A DNA stretch of 64,000 nt from Dawidia soli (GTDB lineage Bacteria > Bacteroidota > Bacteroidia > Cytophagales > Cyclobacteriaceae). The notes below the pieces were generated by a model, which was not told where the DNA came from, made no database searches, and was given only the letters and a program-made list of their open reading frames with translations. The position numbers and the translations under genes are program-made. The stretch covers positions 58,819 to 122,818 of the forward strand of contig NZ_JAHESC010000023.1 in the NCBI RefSeq assembly GCF_018598185.1. The letters are read 5' to 3'. Below are positions 18,357 through 26,838 of the stretch, in pieces (positions within the stretch are counted from its first letter, which is position 1; each line of letters begins with the position of its first letter).

Positions 18357-20726
18357 ATGAGAAGATTATTATACCTCATCACACCCTTGCTGTGTGCAGG
18401 GCTGCTCGTGCCGGCGATTGGCCTGCACGCGCAGGATATCATCGGTTTGGGCGGCACCGTGACCGGGCAATTCGCGGGCAACGGTGCCAACGAGGCGGTC
18501 GAGAAAGTGGTCGACAAAAATACCGCATCGAAATACCTGACGTTCAACGCCGCGCCGCTTTGGATCATGTGGCAATGCAATACGCCTCAGGCGGCGGCGC
18601 AATATGCGCTGACATCAGGTAACGACTCGCCGGAGCGCGATCCGAAGGACTGGACATTCGAAGGGTCGAACAACGGCACGGACTGGACCGTACTCGACAC
18701 ACGTACCGGGGAGGATTTCAGCGGACGCGGTATGACGAAGACCTATACGTTTTCCAACAGCACGAATTATACCTACTACCGGTTGAATGTCGCGCAGATG
18801 CTCGATCCCGGCTCGACCATCTTTCAGATGGCCGAGTGGGGTATTGCGGGCTCCAATCCTCCCGATGCGCCGTCGGGCCTGGTGGTGAAGACCACCGGGG
18901 GACAGGAAACGATCCTGAAGTGGACGGACAACGCCGCTACCGAAAGCGGCTTTGAGATCGTACGTTCCGAAAACGGAACGGACTTTGTGAACGCAGGCGC
19001 CGTGGCGGCGAACACAACCACGTTCGCAGACCAGGGCGTGGTGGCCGGCACGCAGTATTATTACAAAGTACGGGCTGTAAACGCCTTTGGCGGATCAACG
19101 TATACACCGGCCGTTTCTGTTACGACGATGACCCCGACAGGCAGGCTGGTCGATCTTACCGACGACGGCGGAACGATCACGGTGAAATACGAAAACGGCG
19201 ATAACGCGGCTGAGACGAGCGACAAGCTGATCGACAACGGTTTTTCATCCAAGTACCTCATTCCGAACGGTAACCCGTTGCCCTATTGGTTCCGCTACGA
19301 GTCGACTACGGGCGCGGATATACTGCTGACAAAATATACGCTTACGTCCGGCGGTGATGCTGCCGGCCGTGATCCGAAAGACTGGGTGCTGGAAGGCTCC
19401 AACAATGGTACGAGCTGGACGGTAGTCGATACACGCACGGGTTTTTTGTTTGCCTCCCGCAATCAAACCGTCGCCTTTGTACTGGCAACGCCGGTGCAGT
19501 ACAAGTATTATCAGATAACCGTAACGGTCAATAATGGCAGTACGACGATACCGGGACAGATCTCCGAGTGGGAACTGTGGGGTGTTGATCCCAACGCGCC
19601 GCCGCTGCCCGCAAACATCACGGCAACACCGCTCTCCAAGACGGTGGCCGAGCTTACCTGGGAGGACGTAGCCACGAACGAGACCGGTTACGAGATCTTC
19701 CGTTCCGACAACGGCGTTGACTTTACATCCATCAAAAAGACGGGTCCTGACGAGGTAACCTATACCGATCCCGGGCGCCGCGGGGGACTTACGTACTATT
19801 ACCGTATCCGCACGCTGTACGGCACAAACGCGACGACTATTCTTTCGGCGATCACCTCCGTAACAATGCCCGGACAAAATGCGGCGCCGACCCTTGACGC
19901 CGTGGCCGACATTCGCACCTGTAATGCGTCGGTGGACCACGTCATCGCGTTGGCGGGGATCACTCCGGGTGAGGGCGACGACGATCAGCAGGTGGCCTTG
20001 TCTGTTACGATCAGAGACGGCGATGAAACGTTATTTGAAAAAGTACCGGCTGTAACCGAGATCGTTGATGGCAAAGCTACATTGTCTTTTAAGCTCAACC
20101 CCGAAGCAGATGCAGGTACCGTTGTTTTGAAAGTGCAGGTGAAGGACGACGGCGGCACGGGTAACAACGGTGTGGACACAGTTGTATATAATGTTCAGGT
20201 CGTCTTTGATCCGCTGCCGGTGGCGGTGGGCCTGGATGCAAGCCTGCCGCTGCAGCGCGGCACCACGATCCAACTGAAGGCTACGGGTGCCGAGCAGTAT
20301 GCATGGGAAGAAGGCCCCGGGATCATTGCCGGTTCTTCTACCGACGTGCTGACCGTACGCCCTACGCAAGGGTATAGCTATGTCGTAACCGGTAAAAATG
20401 CCGAAGGTTGCGAGCGCAATGCTTCGTTCTTTGTGGGCATTGACGGCAGCTATGCGCTCGATCCTACCAATATCCTGACACCCGACCAGGATGGTAAGAA
20501 CGATACATGGGTAGTGTGGAACATCCATATCTTTCCGGGCAACCGGGTGAGTGTATACGACCGCGCGGGCAAGCGTGTGTTCGACATGGAAGACTATACA
20601 AACGATTGGACCGGTACCTATCAGGGCTCGCCGCTGGCCAACGGTGTATACTTCTATGTCATCGAACCCGGCGCAGGCATCAAACCGCTGAAGGGTTCTC
20701 TTACCATCATTCGCTACGATAAATAA
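18357..20726 (+). CDS. Multidomain type IX secretion cargo with F5/8-like and FnIII modules and gliding-type C-terminal domain
   Basis: A 789-residue secreted protein. Signal peptide to ~25; two discoidin-like (F5/8 type C-like) modules at ~30-165 and ~262-410 that repeat the motif RDPKDW-x-x-EGSNNGT-x-W; fibronectin III modules ~168-257 and ~415-504; cadherin-like region ~510-617; Ig/PKD-like ~618-695; and a C-terminal CHU_C / type B sorting domain ~703-789 (NILTPDQDGKNDTW, VSVYDRAGKRVF, NGVYFYVI). Binding is its likely job; no catalytic domain is seen. The adjacent PorP/SprF gene, 8 bases downstream, is the usual companion of type B cargo. Confidence 0.88.
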   Translation: MRRLLYLITPLLCAGLLVPAIGLHAQDIIGLGGTVTGQFAGNGANEAVEKVVDKNTASKYLTFNAAPLWIMWQCNTPQAAAQYALTSGNDSPERDPKDWTFEGSNNGTDWTVLDTRTGEDFSGRGMTKTYTFSNSTNYTYYRLNVAQMLDPGSTIFQMAEWGIAGSNPPDAPSGLVVKTTGGQETILKWTDNAATESGFEIVRSENGTDFVNAGAVAANTTTFADQGVVAGTQYYYKVRAVNAFGGSTYTPAVSVTTMTPTGRLVDLTDDGGTITVKYENGDNAAETSDKLIDNGFSSKYLIPNGNPLPYWFRYESTTGADILLTKYTLTSGGDAAGRDPKDWVLEGSNNGTSWTVVDTRTGFLFASRNQTVAFVLATPVQYKYYQITVTVNNGSTTIPGQISEWELWGVDPNAPPLPANITATPLSKTVAELTWEDVATNETGYEIFRSDNGVDFTSIKKTGPDEVTYTDPGRRGGLTYYYRIRTLYGTNATTILSAITSVTMPGQNAAPTLDAVADIRTCNASVDHVIALAGITPGEGDDDQQVALSVTIRDGDETLFEKVPAVTEIVDGKATLSFKLNPEADAGTVVLKVQVKDDGGTGNNGVDTVVYNVQVVFDPLPVAVGLDASLPLQRGTTIQLKATGAEQYAWEEGPGIIAGSSTDVLTVRPTQGYSYVVTGKNAEGCERNASFFVGIDGSYALDPTNILTPDQDGKNDTWVVWNIHIFPGNRVSVYDRAGKRVFDMEDYTNDWTGTYQGSPLANGVYFYVIEPGAGIKPLKGSLTIIRYDK

Positions 20727-20734
20727 AGACTATC

Positions 20735-21643
20735 ATGAAAAACATTTCTATACGACTGTGGTTTGTGGCAGGAGGGGTGCTGATCGGCACGATGGCTAGC
20801 CTGCCGGCACAAGCGCAATTAAATCCTCCGGCGGCGATCTACTTTCAGAACCAATACCTGGCCAATCCGGCCTGGGCGGGTGCTGAAGAAGGAGCGACGA
20901 TAAACCTGGGCTATCGTCGGCAGTGGAACGACATCGAGCAGGCGCCTGTAACGCAGTACCTGAGCGGTGTCTATAAATTTGACGAGAAGGCCGGCGTCGG
21001 CGCGGTGCTCTATAGCGAAAAGGCCGGCCTGCTGCGACGCACAAAGGTTATGGCTTCCTATGGCTATCATTTATCGCTGGCCACGGAACGCACCCTGCAC
21101 CTGGGGCTGTCGGCCGGCGTGATGAGCGAAAAGATCAGCACCAGTGACCTGCACGGCGACCTGGACGATCCCACGGTCATGCAGTTCAACGACCGCGGCC
21201 TGTATGTTGATGGCGACTTTGGGATTGCTTTTACAGACCATCGCTTTACGCTGCAGGCGTCGGTTCCCAACATCCGGTCGACGTTCGAAAACGATGAGAA
21301 CCCCGTGGACAAGTCGCTCTTCTTTGCCGCCGCCAGCTACGTTTGGGTGTTTGAGCGTGCAGTCAATACCGTGCGGCTGGAACCCAAGGTAGCCTTTCGG
21401 GGAGTGAAGGGTCACGATAACATCGTCGACGTGGGCGCCGATGTACGCCTGGAGAACCAGCGCTTGAACTTCTTCGCATTGTACCACACGACCAAGAATG
21501 CCACGCTGGGCGCAGGCCTGGAGGTGATCGAACGGTTGACCCTGACGGCCATGTTCACCTCGGAAACAAGTGGTCTGCGGGAGTATGGTGGCGGGACGTT
21601 TGAATTTGGCCTAAAAGGAAAATTGTTGGGTAAGGAAAAATAA
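20735..21643 (+). CDS. PorP/SprF-family type IX secretion outer-membrane protein
   Basis: A 302-residue beta-barrel protein with a signal peptide ending AQAQ (~28) and the family N-terminus INPPA-like LNPPAAIYFQNQYLANPAWAG, followed by LGYRRQWNDIEQAP. PorP/SprF proteins help export or attach T9SS cargo with type B C-terminal domains. It directly follows such a cargo gene, so this is probably a dedicated cargo-anchor pair. A strong terminator follows, separating it from the metalloprotein genes. Confidence 0.92.
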   Translation: MKNISIRLWFVAGGVLIGTMASLPAQAQLNPPAAIYFQNQYLANPAWAGAEEGATINLGYRRQWNDIEQAPVTQYLSGVYKFDEKAGVGAVLYSEKAGLLRRTKVMASYGYHLSLATERTLHLGLSAGVMSEKISTSDLHGDLDDPTVMQFNDRGLYVDGDFGIAFTDHRFTLQASVPNIRSTFENDENPVDKSLFFAAASYVWVFERAVNTVRLEPKVAFRGVKGHDNIVDVGADVRLENQRLNFFALYHTTKNATLGAGLEVIERLTLTAMFTSETSGLREYGGGTFEFGLKGKLLGKEK

Positions 21644-21655
21644 GTATGCCAGGAT

Positions 21656-21686
21656 AAAGGCCGGCGGATCTTCCTCCGGCCTTTTT
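21656..21686 (+). terminator. Terminator after the PorP/SprF gene
   Basis: A 9-bp stem AAAGGCCGG (21656-21664) with CCGGCCTTT (21676-21684) and a following T-tract, 12 bases after the stop codon. It closes the fecR-susCD-cargo-porP unit. Confidence 0.88.
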
Positions 21687-21725
21687 AGGGTACCCGTGAC
21701 TTTTATTGACTTAATCTGTGAACAC

Positions 21726-22694
21726 ATGATACGGAAATTTCAAGTAGGTTTGCTATGCCTGCTCTTTTGGGCTATGGGCAGCACGATGGTGGCCTGTAGC
21801 GGTGGCGAAGACGAAGAGCCCGTTGTAGAGACTCCGGATCCGGATGGCGAAGAAGAGGAGGAGGAAGAGACGTTGTCGGTGCCGCCGGAATCGTGGACGG
21901 AACACTGGCACGATCATCGCCAGGTATTGGAACGTGTATATTACGACGACGACCTGGTGGTGTATTTTGATAAAGATGTAGATCGTTCGGTGCGGTGGCC
22001 TTTTCAATACGTAGGCGATGTATGGCGCTATACCAAAAAGACCTATGGCGGTTATGGTGACGACCCGAGGCTGTACGCGGTATTCCACACCGGCCGTCAT
22101 AGCGGGGGACACCCGGGGTATTACTTTGACGCATCGCACGATTACCACAATGCCATCGACTGTGGCGACGGAACCTGGTTGACGCAGGCCGGTAATATCG
22201 ACCTCCCCACCCACGAGGTATTTCACATTGTAGAGTCGGCCAGCTTTGGTGCGAAGGGCTCGCCGGGCTTTGGTGATCCGCCGAACGGTGTCTGGGGCGA
22301 CAGTAAGTTTGCCGAGATCTATCAGTACGATGTATACCTGGGCTTGGGCTTGACGGATGAAGCCAACCGGTGGAAAGACCACGTGATGAACCAGGTCAAT
22401 AACAACCCGAAAGCGCTTACATACTGGTTCCGCGATTGGTTCTATCCGATCTATACCAAGTATGGTAAGACAAAGGTGCTGGTGGAATACTTTAAGCTTC
22501 AGGCGAAATATATCCCCAAGGACGCCAACAATCACTTTACCCGGCAGATGAACTGGGGCGAGTTTGTGCACTTCTTCAGCGGCGCCGCCAAAACAGACTT
22601 GCTGGAGACGGCCAAGACCGCATTCGGCTGGACGACGGAAATGGAGGGTCAGCTGTACCAGGCAAAGATCGATTTTCCCGATATTACCTACTAA
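21726..22694 (+). CDS. Lipoprotein with HExxH zinc-metallopeptidase motif
   Basis: A 322-residue lipoprotein of no family I recognise with certainty. Lipobox MVAC puts the lipidated Cys at 24, followed by a strongly acidic linker (27-48). Residues 162-170, THEVFHIVE, give an HExxH motif; a possible third ligand is Glu197 in SKFAEIYQYD. A histidine-rich stretch (YAVFHTGRHSGGHPGYYF) precedes it. The same THEV-x-HIV-x-S pattern occurs in the next gene, suggesting distant kinship. The ATG at 21726 gives a clean lipoprotein signal; the frame is open from 21696. The substrate is unknown. Confidence 0.6.
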   Translation: MIRKFQVGLLCLLFWAMGSTMVACSGGEDEEPVVETPDPDGEEEEEEETLSVPPESWTEHWHDHRQVLERVYYDDDLVVYFDKDVDRSVRWPFQYVGDVWRYTKKTYGGYGDDPRLYAVFHTGRHSGGHPGYYFDASHDYHNAIDCGDGTWLTQAGNIDLPTHEVFHIVESASFGAKGSPGFGDPPNGVWGDSKFAEIYQYDVYLGLGLTDEANRWKDHVMNQVNNNPKALTYWFRDWFYPIYTKYGKTKVLVEYFKLQAKYIPKDANNHFTRQMNWGEFVHFFSGAAKTDLLETAKTAFGWTTEMEGQLYQAKIDFPDITY

Positions 22695-22706
22695 TTGTAT
22701 TTATAT

Positions 22707-23378
22707 ATGAAAAACTGTTCTATTGCTTTGTTGTTATGGGTGTTGTCGGTATGCGGCGTGCAGGCGCAAACCCCCGAGGTCTTTCGTGAGAAAGGCTATA
22801 CGCTGAATTTTATCAATCAGGATCCGTCGTTTGATCCCGCGGTGAAGGCCCGCCTGATCAAGACGTTCTTTGAAGTATACCCGGTGTTGGTAGATCAATA
22901 CAACAAAGCCTCACTTAAAGAAGTGACATTCTTCGTAGACACCACCTACAAAGCCGTAGCCGAAGCGGGCGGCGGTCGCGTGCGGTTCAGTCCCGGATGG
23001 TTCAAGGCACATCCCGGCGACATCGACGTCGTCACCCACGAAGTAATGCACATCGTGCAGTCCTATCCGCACCGCGCAGGCCCCGGATGGCTCACCGAAG
23101 GCATCGCCGACTACGTACGCTACGCCTACGGCGTCGACAACCAGGGCGCAGGTTGGTCGCTACCCGCCTATAATCCGAGTCAGCACTACACAAACGCCTA
23201 CCGCATCACCGCCCGCTTCCTCGCATGGCTGGAAAAAGACATAAAACCCGGCCTGGTAAAAACATTAGACAACGCCATGCGCACCAACACCTACACCGCC
23301 GACATCTGGAGCAAGCAAACCGGCAAGACCCTCGATGACCTCTGGACAGCCTATACCACACAAGCCAGCAAAAGCTGA
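22707..23378 (+). CDS. Basic secretory protein-family metallopeptidase
   Basis: A 223-residue exported protein, signal peptide ending VQAQ (~21). It matches the plant/bacterial basic secretory protein family: VVTHEVMHIVQSYP (HExxH at 111-115) followed by GPGWLTEGIADYVRYAYG, where Glu131 is the likely third zinc ligand, and PSQHYTNAYRITARFLAWLE near the C-terminus. The ATG at 22707 is chosen over an upstream TTG at 22695. It lies 12 bases after the HExxH lipoprotein gene, so the two are probably cotranscribed. Peptidase activity is inferred from the motif. Confidence 0.85.
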   Translation: MKNCSIALLLWVLSVCGVQAQTPEVFREKGYTLNFINQDPSFDPAVKARLIKTFFEVYPVLVDQYNKASLKEVTFFVDTTYKAVAEAGGGRVRFSPGWFKAHPGDIDVVTHEVMHIVQSYPHRAGPGWLTEGIADYVRYAYGVDNQGAGWSLPAYNPSQHYTNAYRITARFLAWLEKDIKPGLVKTLDNAMRTNTYTADIWSKQTGKTLDDLWTAYTTQASKS

Positions 23379-23396
23379 AATATAGGCCGGAGCAAA

Positions 23397-23485
23397 CAGC
23401 CCCGAAGGGGCGTGATACAACAGCCCAGGCTAAAGGCCTGGGTCTGCAAATGCGAGTAAAAGCATAGCCCTGTAAGGGCGTAACA
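23397..23485. repeat. Family A palindromic repeat, two units
   Basis: AGCCCCGAAGGGGCGTGATAC, AGCCCAGGC, TAAAGGCCTGGGTCTG, then a second unit AGCCCTGTAAGGGCGTAAC (from 23466). This is the most complete example in the window and shows the unit order: palindrome, GGC-CCAGGC, GCCTGGG, palindrome. Confidence 0.75.
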
Positions 23486-23509
23486 ATTCGAAGCACGTAG
23501 GCTATAGCC

Positions 23510-23544
23510 CGGTGTCATGCTCTATGCATGACACCGATTTTTTT
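23510..23544 (+). terminator. Terminator of the metalloprotein operon, embedded in the convergent DUF1501 gene
   Basis: An 11-bp perfect stem CGGTGTCATGC (23510-23520) with GCATGACACCG (23526-23536), loop TCTAT, followed by ATTTTTTT. It terminates plus-strand transcription from the metallopeptidase gene, but its 3' arm encodes the last residues of the DUF1501 protein on the other strand. Confidence 0.85.
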
Positions 23545-24783
23545 ACCGTTCCACTCCGGAAACAACACATCCTTGTTTTGAATGTCCAGATGCACACCGG
23601 CAACCTCACTAAATATACTCCGGAAGTCCGTCGTTACCGCCAGATCACGTCCATCCTCCAGATTCTCGACCGCCAGCGGCTGCATCGCCCCGTGTACCAA
23701 TCCTCCCTTCACATCATTTCCGATAATAAAAGAACACGAGGCACGCCCATGATCGGTACCCCGCGTACCGTTCTGTTTTACCGTGCGTCCAAATTCCGTC
23801 ATGGTGAGAACCGTGACATCATCCTGCCGTGCGGCCAGGTCGGCCCAGAAAGCGGCAATGCTGTTGCTGAAGTCTTGTGCGTTACGGGCAAAGGCGCCAT
23901 TGCCGGTACCTTGGTTAAAGTGGGTATCCCAACCACCTGATTCAGCAAAGGCCACTTCGAGGCCGACATCCATCTTGATAAGCTGTGCGATCTGTCTCAA
24001 CGATGTGCCCAACGCTGTGGCCGGATATACCACCCCCGCGGCGGGTGTATACCTGCCCGTTTGTACCTGCTGCAGCATCTTCATGGCTTCGAAGCTTTCT
24101 TTGCCCGTTTGTTTGAGCAGCACGGACGAGGTCTGATCGTATAAGCTCTCAAAGCTCTGGGCGGTGGTGGAAAGATCTACCGGCGTGCCTTTAGATTGCA
24201 GGGCAAAGTCTTTGAGATCGTGTATAGCCAGGGCCGGCTGATCGCCATAAAGCGAACGGGGCATCGCAGGCGTCAGGCTGACCGCCTGGAACGGCGAGGC
24301 GTCGTGCCCCAGCAAGCCCACGGCGCGATTGAGCCAGCCGCTGGTGGTAGCTTTACTGAACGGTGTGCCAGACTCCATATAGTCCTGGGCGTCGAAGTGC
24401 GAGCGCGTGTTGTTGGGGGAACCCATGCCGTGTACGATCGCCAGCCGCTTTTCGCGAAAGAGTGGCTCGAAGGCTTGCATCGCCGGATGCAGGCCGAAGC
24501 TGCCGTCGAGATCCATCAAGGCTTTACCCGTGCCGTTGCGGGCGGGCGACATAAAGAGGTCGGGGCGTGCAGCGCGCAGGTATGGATCGTTGAACGGGCA
24601 TACGGCCATGAGCCCGTCCATGGCGCCGCGTTGGAAGATACACACCAGTATTTTGTTACGTTTATACAGGCCAGTACGTTTTTGACTGTCGGCGGCACGG
24701 GCCATAAAGCCGGGCACGCCGCCGAGGCCTATTCCCACCAGGGCCAGGCCGCCTGCTTTTAGAAATGCTCTTCGGGATGTCAT
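23515..24783 (-). CDS. DUF1501 protein with Tat signal
   Basis: A 422-residue exported protein. The N-terminus SRRAFLKAGGLALVGIGLGG is a twin-arginine signal, so it is exported folded. The body has DUF1501 hallmarks: LVCIFQRGAMDGL-type start of the domain, MGSPNNTRSHFDAQDYMESG, GGWDTHFNQG and TMTEFGRTVKQNGTRGTDHG, which resemble metal-binding sites of the alkaline phosphatase/sulfatase fold. The biochemical role of the family is not established. It follows the DUF1800 gene by 37 bases, a pairing conserved in many Bacteroidota and Planctomycetota. Confidence 0.9.
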   Translation of the reverse strand: MTSRRAFLKAGGLALVGIGLGGVPGFMARAADSQKRTGLYKRNKILVCIFQRGAMDGLMAVCPFNDPYLRAARPDLFMSPARNGTGKALMDLDGSFGLHPAMQAFEPLFREKRLAIVHGMGSPNNTRSHFDAQDYMESGTPFSKATTSGWLNRAVGLLGHDASPFQAVSLTPAMPRSLYGDQPALAIHDLKDFALQSKGTPVDLSTTAQSFESLYDQTSSVLLKQTGKESFEAMKMLQQVQTGRYTPAAGVVYPATALGTSLRQIAQLIKMDVGLEVAFAESGGWDTHFNQGTGNGAFARNAQDFSNSIAAFWADLAARQDDVTVLTMTEFGRTVKQNGTRGTDHGRASCSFIIGNDVKGGLVHGAMQPLAVENLEDGRDLAVTTDFRSIFSEVAGVHLDIQNKDVLFPEWNGKKIGVMHRA

Positions 24784-24820
24784 CGGTCGATGTTGTTTTG
24801 TTTACAGAATAGCCGAGTTG

Positions 24821-26668
24821 TTACCTCCGTTGAAATTCAGGAGAGCCCAGAATGATACCGGCTACCTGCGATAGTTTATATCGTTTGGGCGCGGCGTTAT
24901 TCGCGGGAACAGTCTCGTCTTCTTCGGGGTCATCGTCTGCCATGCGTCTTGTCGCCGCGGTGCCATGTGCGGCGCTGTCGATCTTTTCCTGTAGGGCGGG
25001 ATCATTGAGTAAGGGCGTGAGGCGTCGGATGGTTTCTTGTGTGTTGCGCTCGGGCAGGAGCAACGCGCTATAGGTGGCGAGTGCATCGGCTGCGCTTTCG
25101 GGTTCATGCTCGTGATTAAGTGCCAGCAGGTCCACCTTCACACCGGGTATCCGCCCCGCGGCCAGGGCCATGCCGAAGTTCATGCGGTTTAGTAGCGCAC
25201 CGGTGTTGATCCAATGCGCGGCCTTGTCGGGAAATCCCGTGGGGGCCTGGTAGAAGTATACCTTTTGTCCCATGCGTGTTACCCATTGAAAGAGCGGATA
25301 GGGACGTTGTACGTCGGCATGCAGGCTGCGCAGCGCGCTGACAACAAGCTCAAACGGTGACTTCGTCTTTTCGCGCAGGGCGTTCTTATCCCAGAAGGCC
25401 GGCGATGTTACGAGGGTGGTCAGCAGTGCGCGGATGTCGCCGTGGGTTTGTCGGTACGTTTTGGCGAGGGCGTCGACCAATGCCTGCGGCGGGGTGTCGC
25501 TCACGAACCGAACGGCAAGCTTGCGTGCGATAAAAGCGGCGGTGGAGGGATGCTCTGCGAGCATGTTCAAGAGTTGCACTCCCTCGTCGTAGCCACCCCC
25601 TGCCGGGAATTTTTTTCCAAGGACGATCTTTTCACCGTCGTCGTGACGGTTGGGGGCGAACAGGAAATCATCTTTGTGAAAACCGCCGCGTTTTTGCAGT
25701 GTGGCGTCGTCGGGCAACCTCCGGAGAAGGCTATCACCCAGGTAGGTGCCGCGGGGGTATACCGTCCAGCCGGTAAGGATGCGGGCGGCTTCGGTTACGT
25801 CGTGCTGCGTATAGCCCCCGTCGACTCCGAGTGTATGGAGCTCCATCACTTCCCGGGCGTAGTTCTCGTTGAGTCCCCTGGGTCTCTGCGGAACGTTCGA
25901 CTGTCGTTTGGCACGCGCGGGGTTGACGCCACGGCTGCTGGCATTGTCGAGGTATAAAAGCATGGCGGGCGATTGGGCTGTTGCGTGTAACAGCGCGTGG
26001 AAATGTCCCAGCGCCTGCGGCCGGATCACGTCCCGCTCATACGCCGGGATATAGAGCGTACAGAGGCCCTTGGTGAACGATACGTTGAAGTGGTTGAACC
26101 AAAAATCGGTCAGTACCTCCTGTACCTGGTTTTGTGTATAGGTAGCCCGCAGGATCTTTTGGTTGACGAATTGCCGTATGAGCTCCTGCTCGGAGCGCAA
26201 GCCTTTTTGCTGCCGGTATTGTTGTAACGCGGCGCGATATTCTTTTTTATCTTTCGTCGAGTCGATCCGGATGGCGCCGTCTTTTATCGCCATGCGCAGC
26301 AAGGCGCCGTTCCGGACAAAGGTGCGTGCTATTGTTTCGTTGCTCAGTGTCAAAGCGTCATAGGGTGCCAGGCGTTGTTGTAACGTATCGTCCGGAAGGG
26401 TAGCCTCGAGCTGTGTGGTGAACCATTCTTCCAGTCCCACGCGCGTTACTTCGTCTACGAGGCCGGGCGTTGCTCCGTAAGTAAAACGGCTCACGAGGTG
26501 TGCGGCGGCTTGCCGCGGCGTGAGTCCGGCTTCTACGTAGGGAAAATGCAGCGGCTTGGTGCGCGTGGCAACAGGCGTGTGCGCAGGCAGGACCAGGAGC
26601 ACGAGGATGAGCAGCAGCCCCGGGTGCATCCACCGGCTCAACGACGATGTGTTTTTGGCGTGTGTCAT
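24821..26668 (-). CDS. DUF1800 protein
   Basis: A 615-residue exported protein with an N-terminal hydrophobic segment (PGLLLILVLLVLPAHTP). Family hallmarks are RQAAAHLVSRFTYGATPG at the start of the domain, FWFNHFNVS, NENYAREVMELHTLGVDGGY and HPSTAAFIARKLAVRFVSD. Function is unknown; it is almost always found next to DUF1501, as here. The ATG at 26668 is chosen; the frame is open to a GTG at 26713. A short Asp/Glu-rich stretch (DDDPEEDETV) near residue ~585 looks like a flexible spacer. Confidence 0.88.
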   Translation of the reverse strand: MTHAKNTSSLSRWMHPGLLLILVLLVLPAHTPVATRTKPLHFPYVEAGLTPRQAAAHLVSRFTYGATPGLVDEVTRVGLEEWFTTQLEATLPDDTLQQRLAPYDALTLSNETIARTFVRNGALLRMAIKDGAIRIDSTKDKKEYRAALQQYRQQKGLRSEQELIRQFVNQKILRATYTQNQVQEVLTDFWFNHFNVSFTKGLCTLYIPAYERDVIRPQALGHFHALLHATAQSPAMLLYLDNASSRGVNPARAKRQSNVPQRPRGLNENYAREVMELHTLGVDGGYTQHDVTEAARILTGWTVYPRGTYLGDSLLRRLPDDATLQKRGGFHKDDFLFAPNRHDDGEKIVLGKKFPAGGGYDEGVQLLNMLAEHPSTAAFIARKLAVRFVSDTPPQALVDALAKTYRQTHGDIRALLTTLVTSPAFWDKNALREKTKSPFELVVSALRSLHADVQRPYPLFQWVTRMGQKVYFYQAPTGFPDKAAHWINTGALLNRMNFGMALAAGRIPGVKVDLLALNHEHEPESAADALATYSALLLPERNTQETIRRLTPLLNDPALQEKIDSAAHGTAATRRMADDDPEEDETVPANNAAPKRYKLSQVAGIILGSPEFQRR

Positions 26669-26838
26669 GCTGATCGTATTAGAGCCCGTGGGCCACAACG
26701 GCCGATTAGACACGGCGTGGATGCAAAGGTTTAATAGCTTTTAACCTTTTTTACATCCACCATCCAACGTTTTTTCGAACAGATCAGTCTCACTATCAAT
26801 AGCCGCCCGGTTGTGGGCGGTGCGCTAACCTTACTGCC

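Noticed and set aside
26669..26713. Upstream GTG start for the DUF1800 gene
   Set aside because: The ATG at 26668 gives a normal signal-anchor N-terminus; the 15 extra residues look like leader DNA translated by chance.
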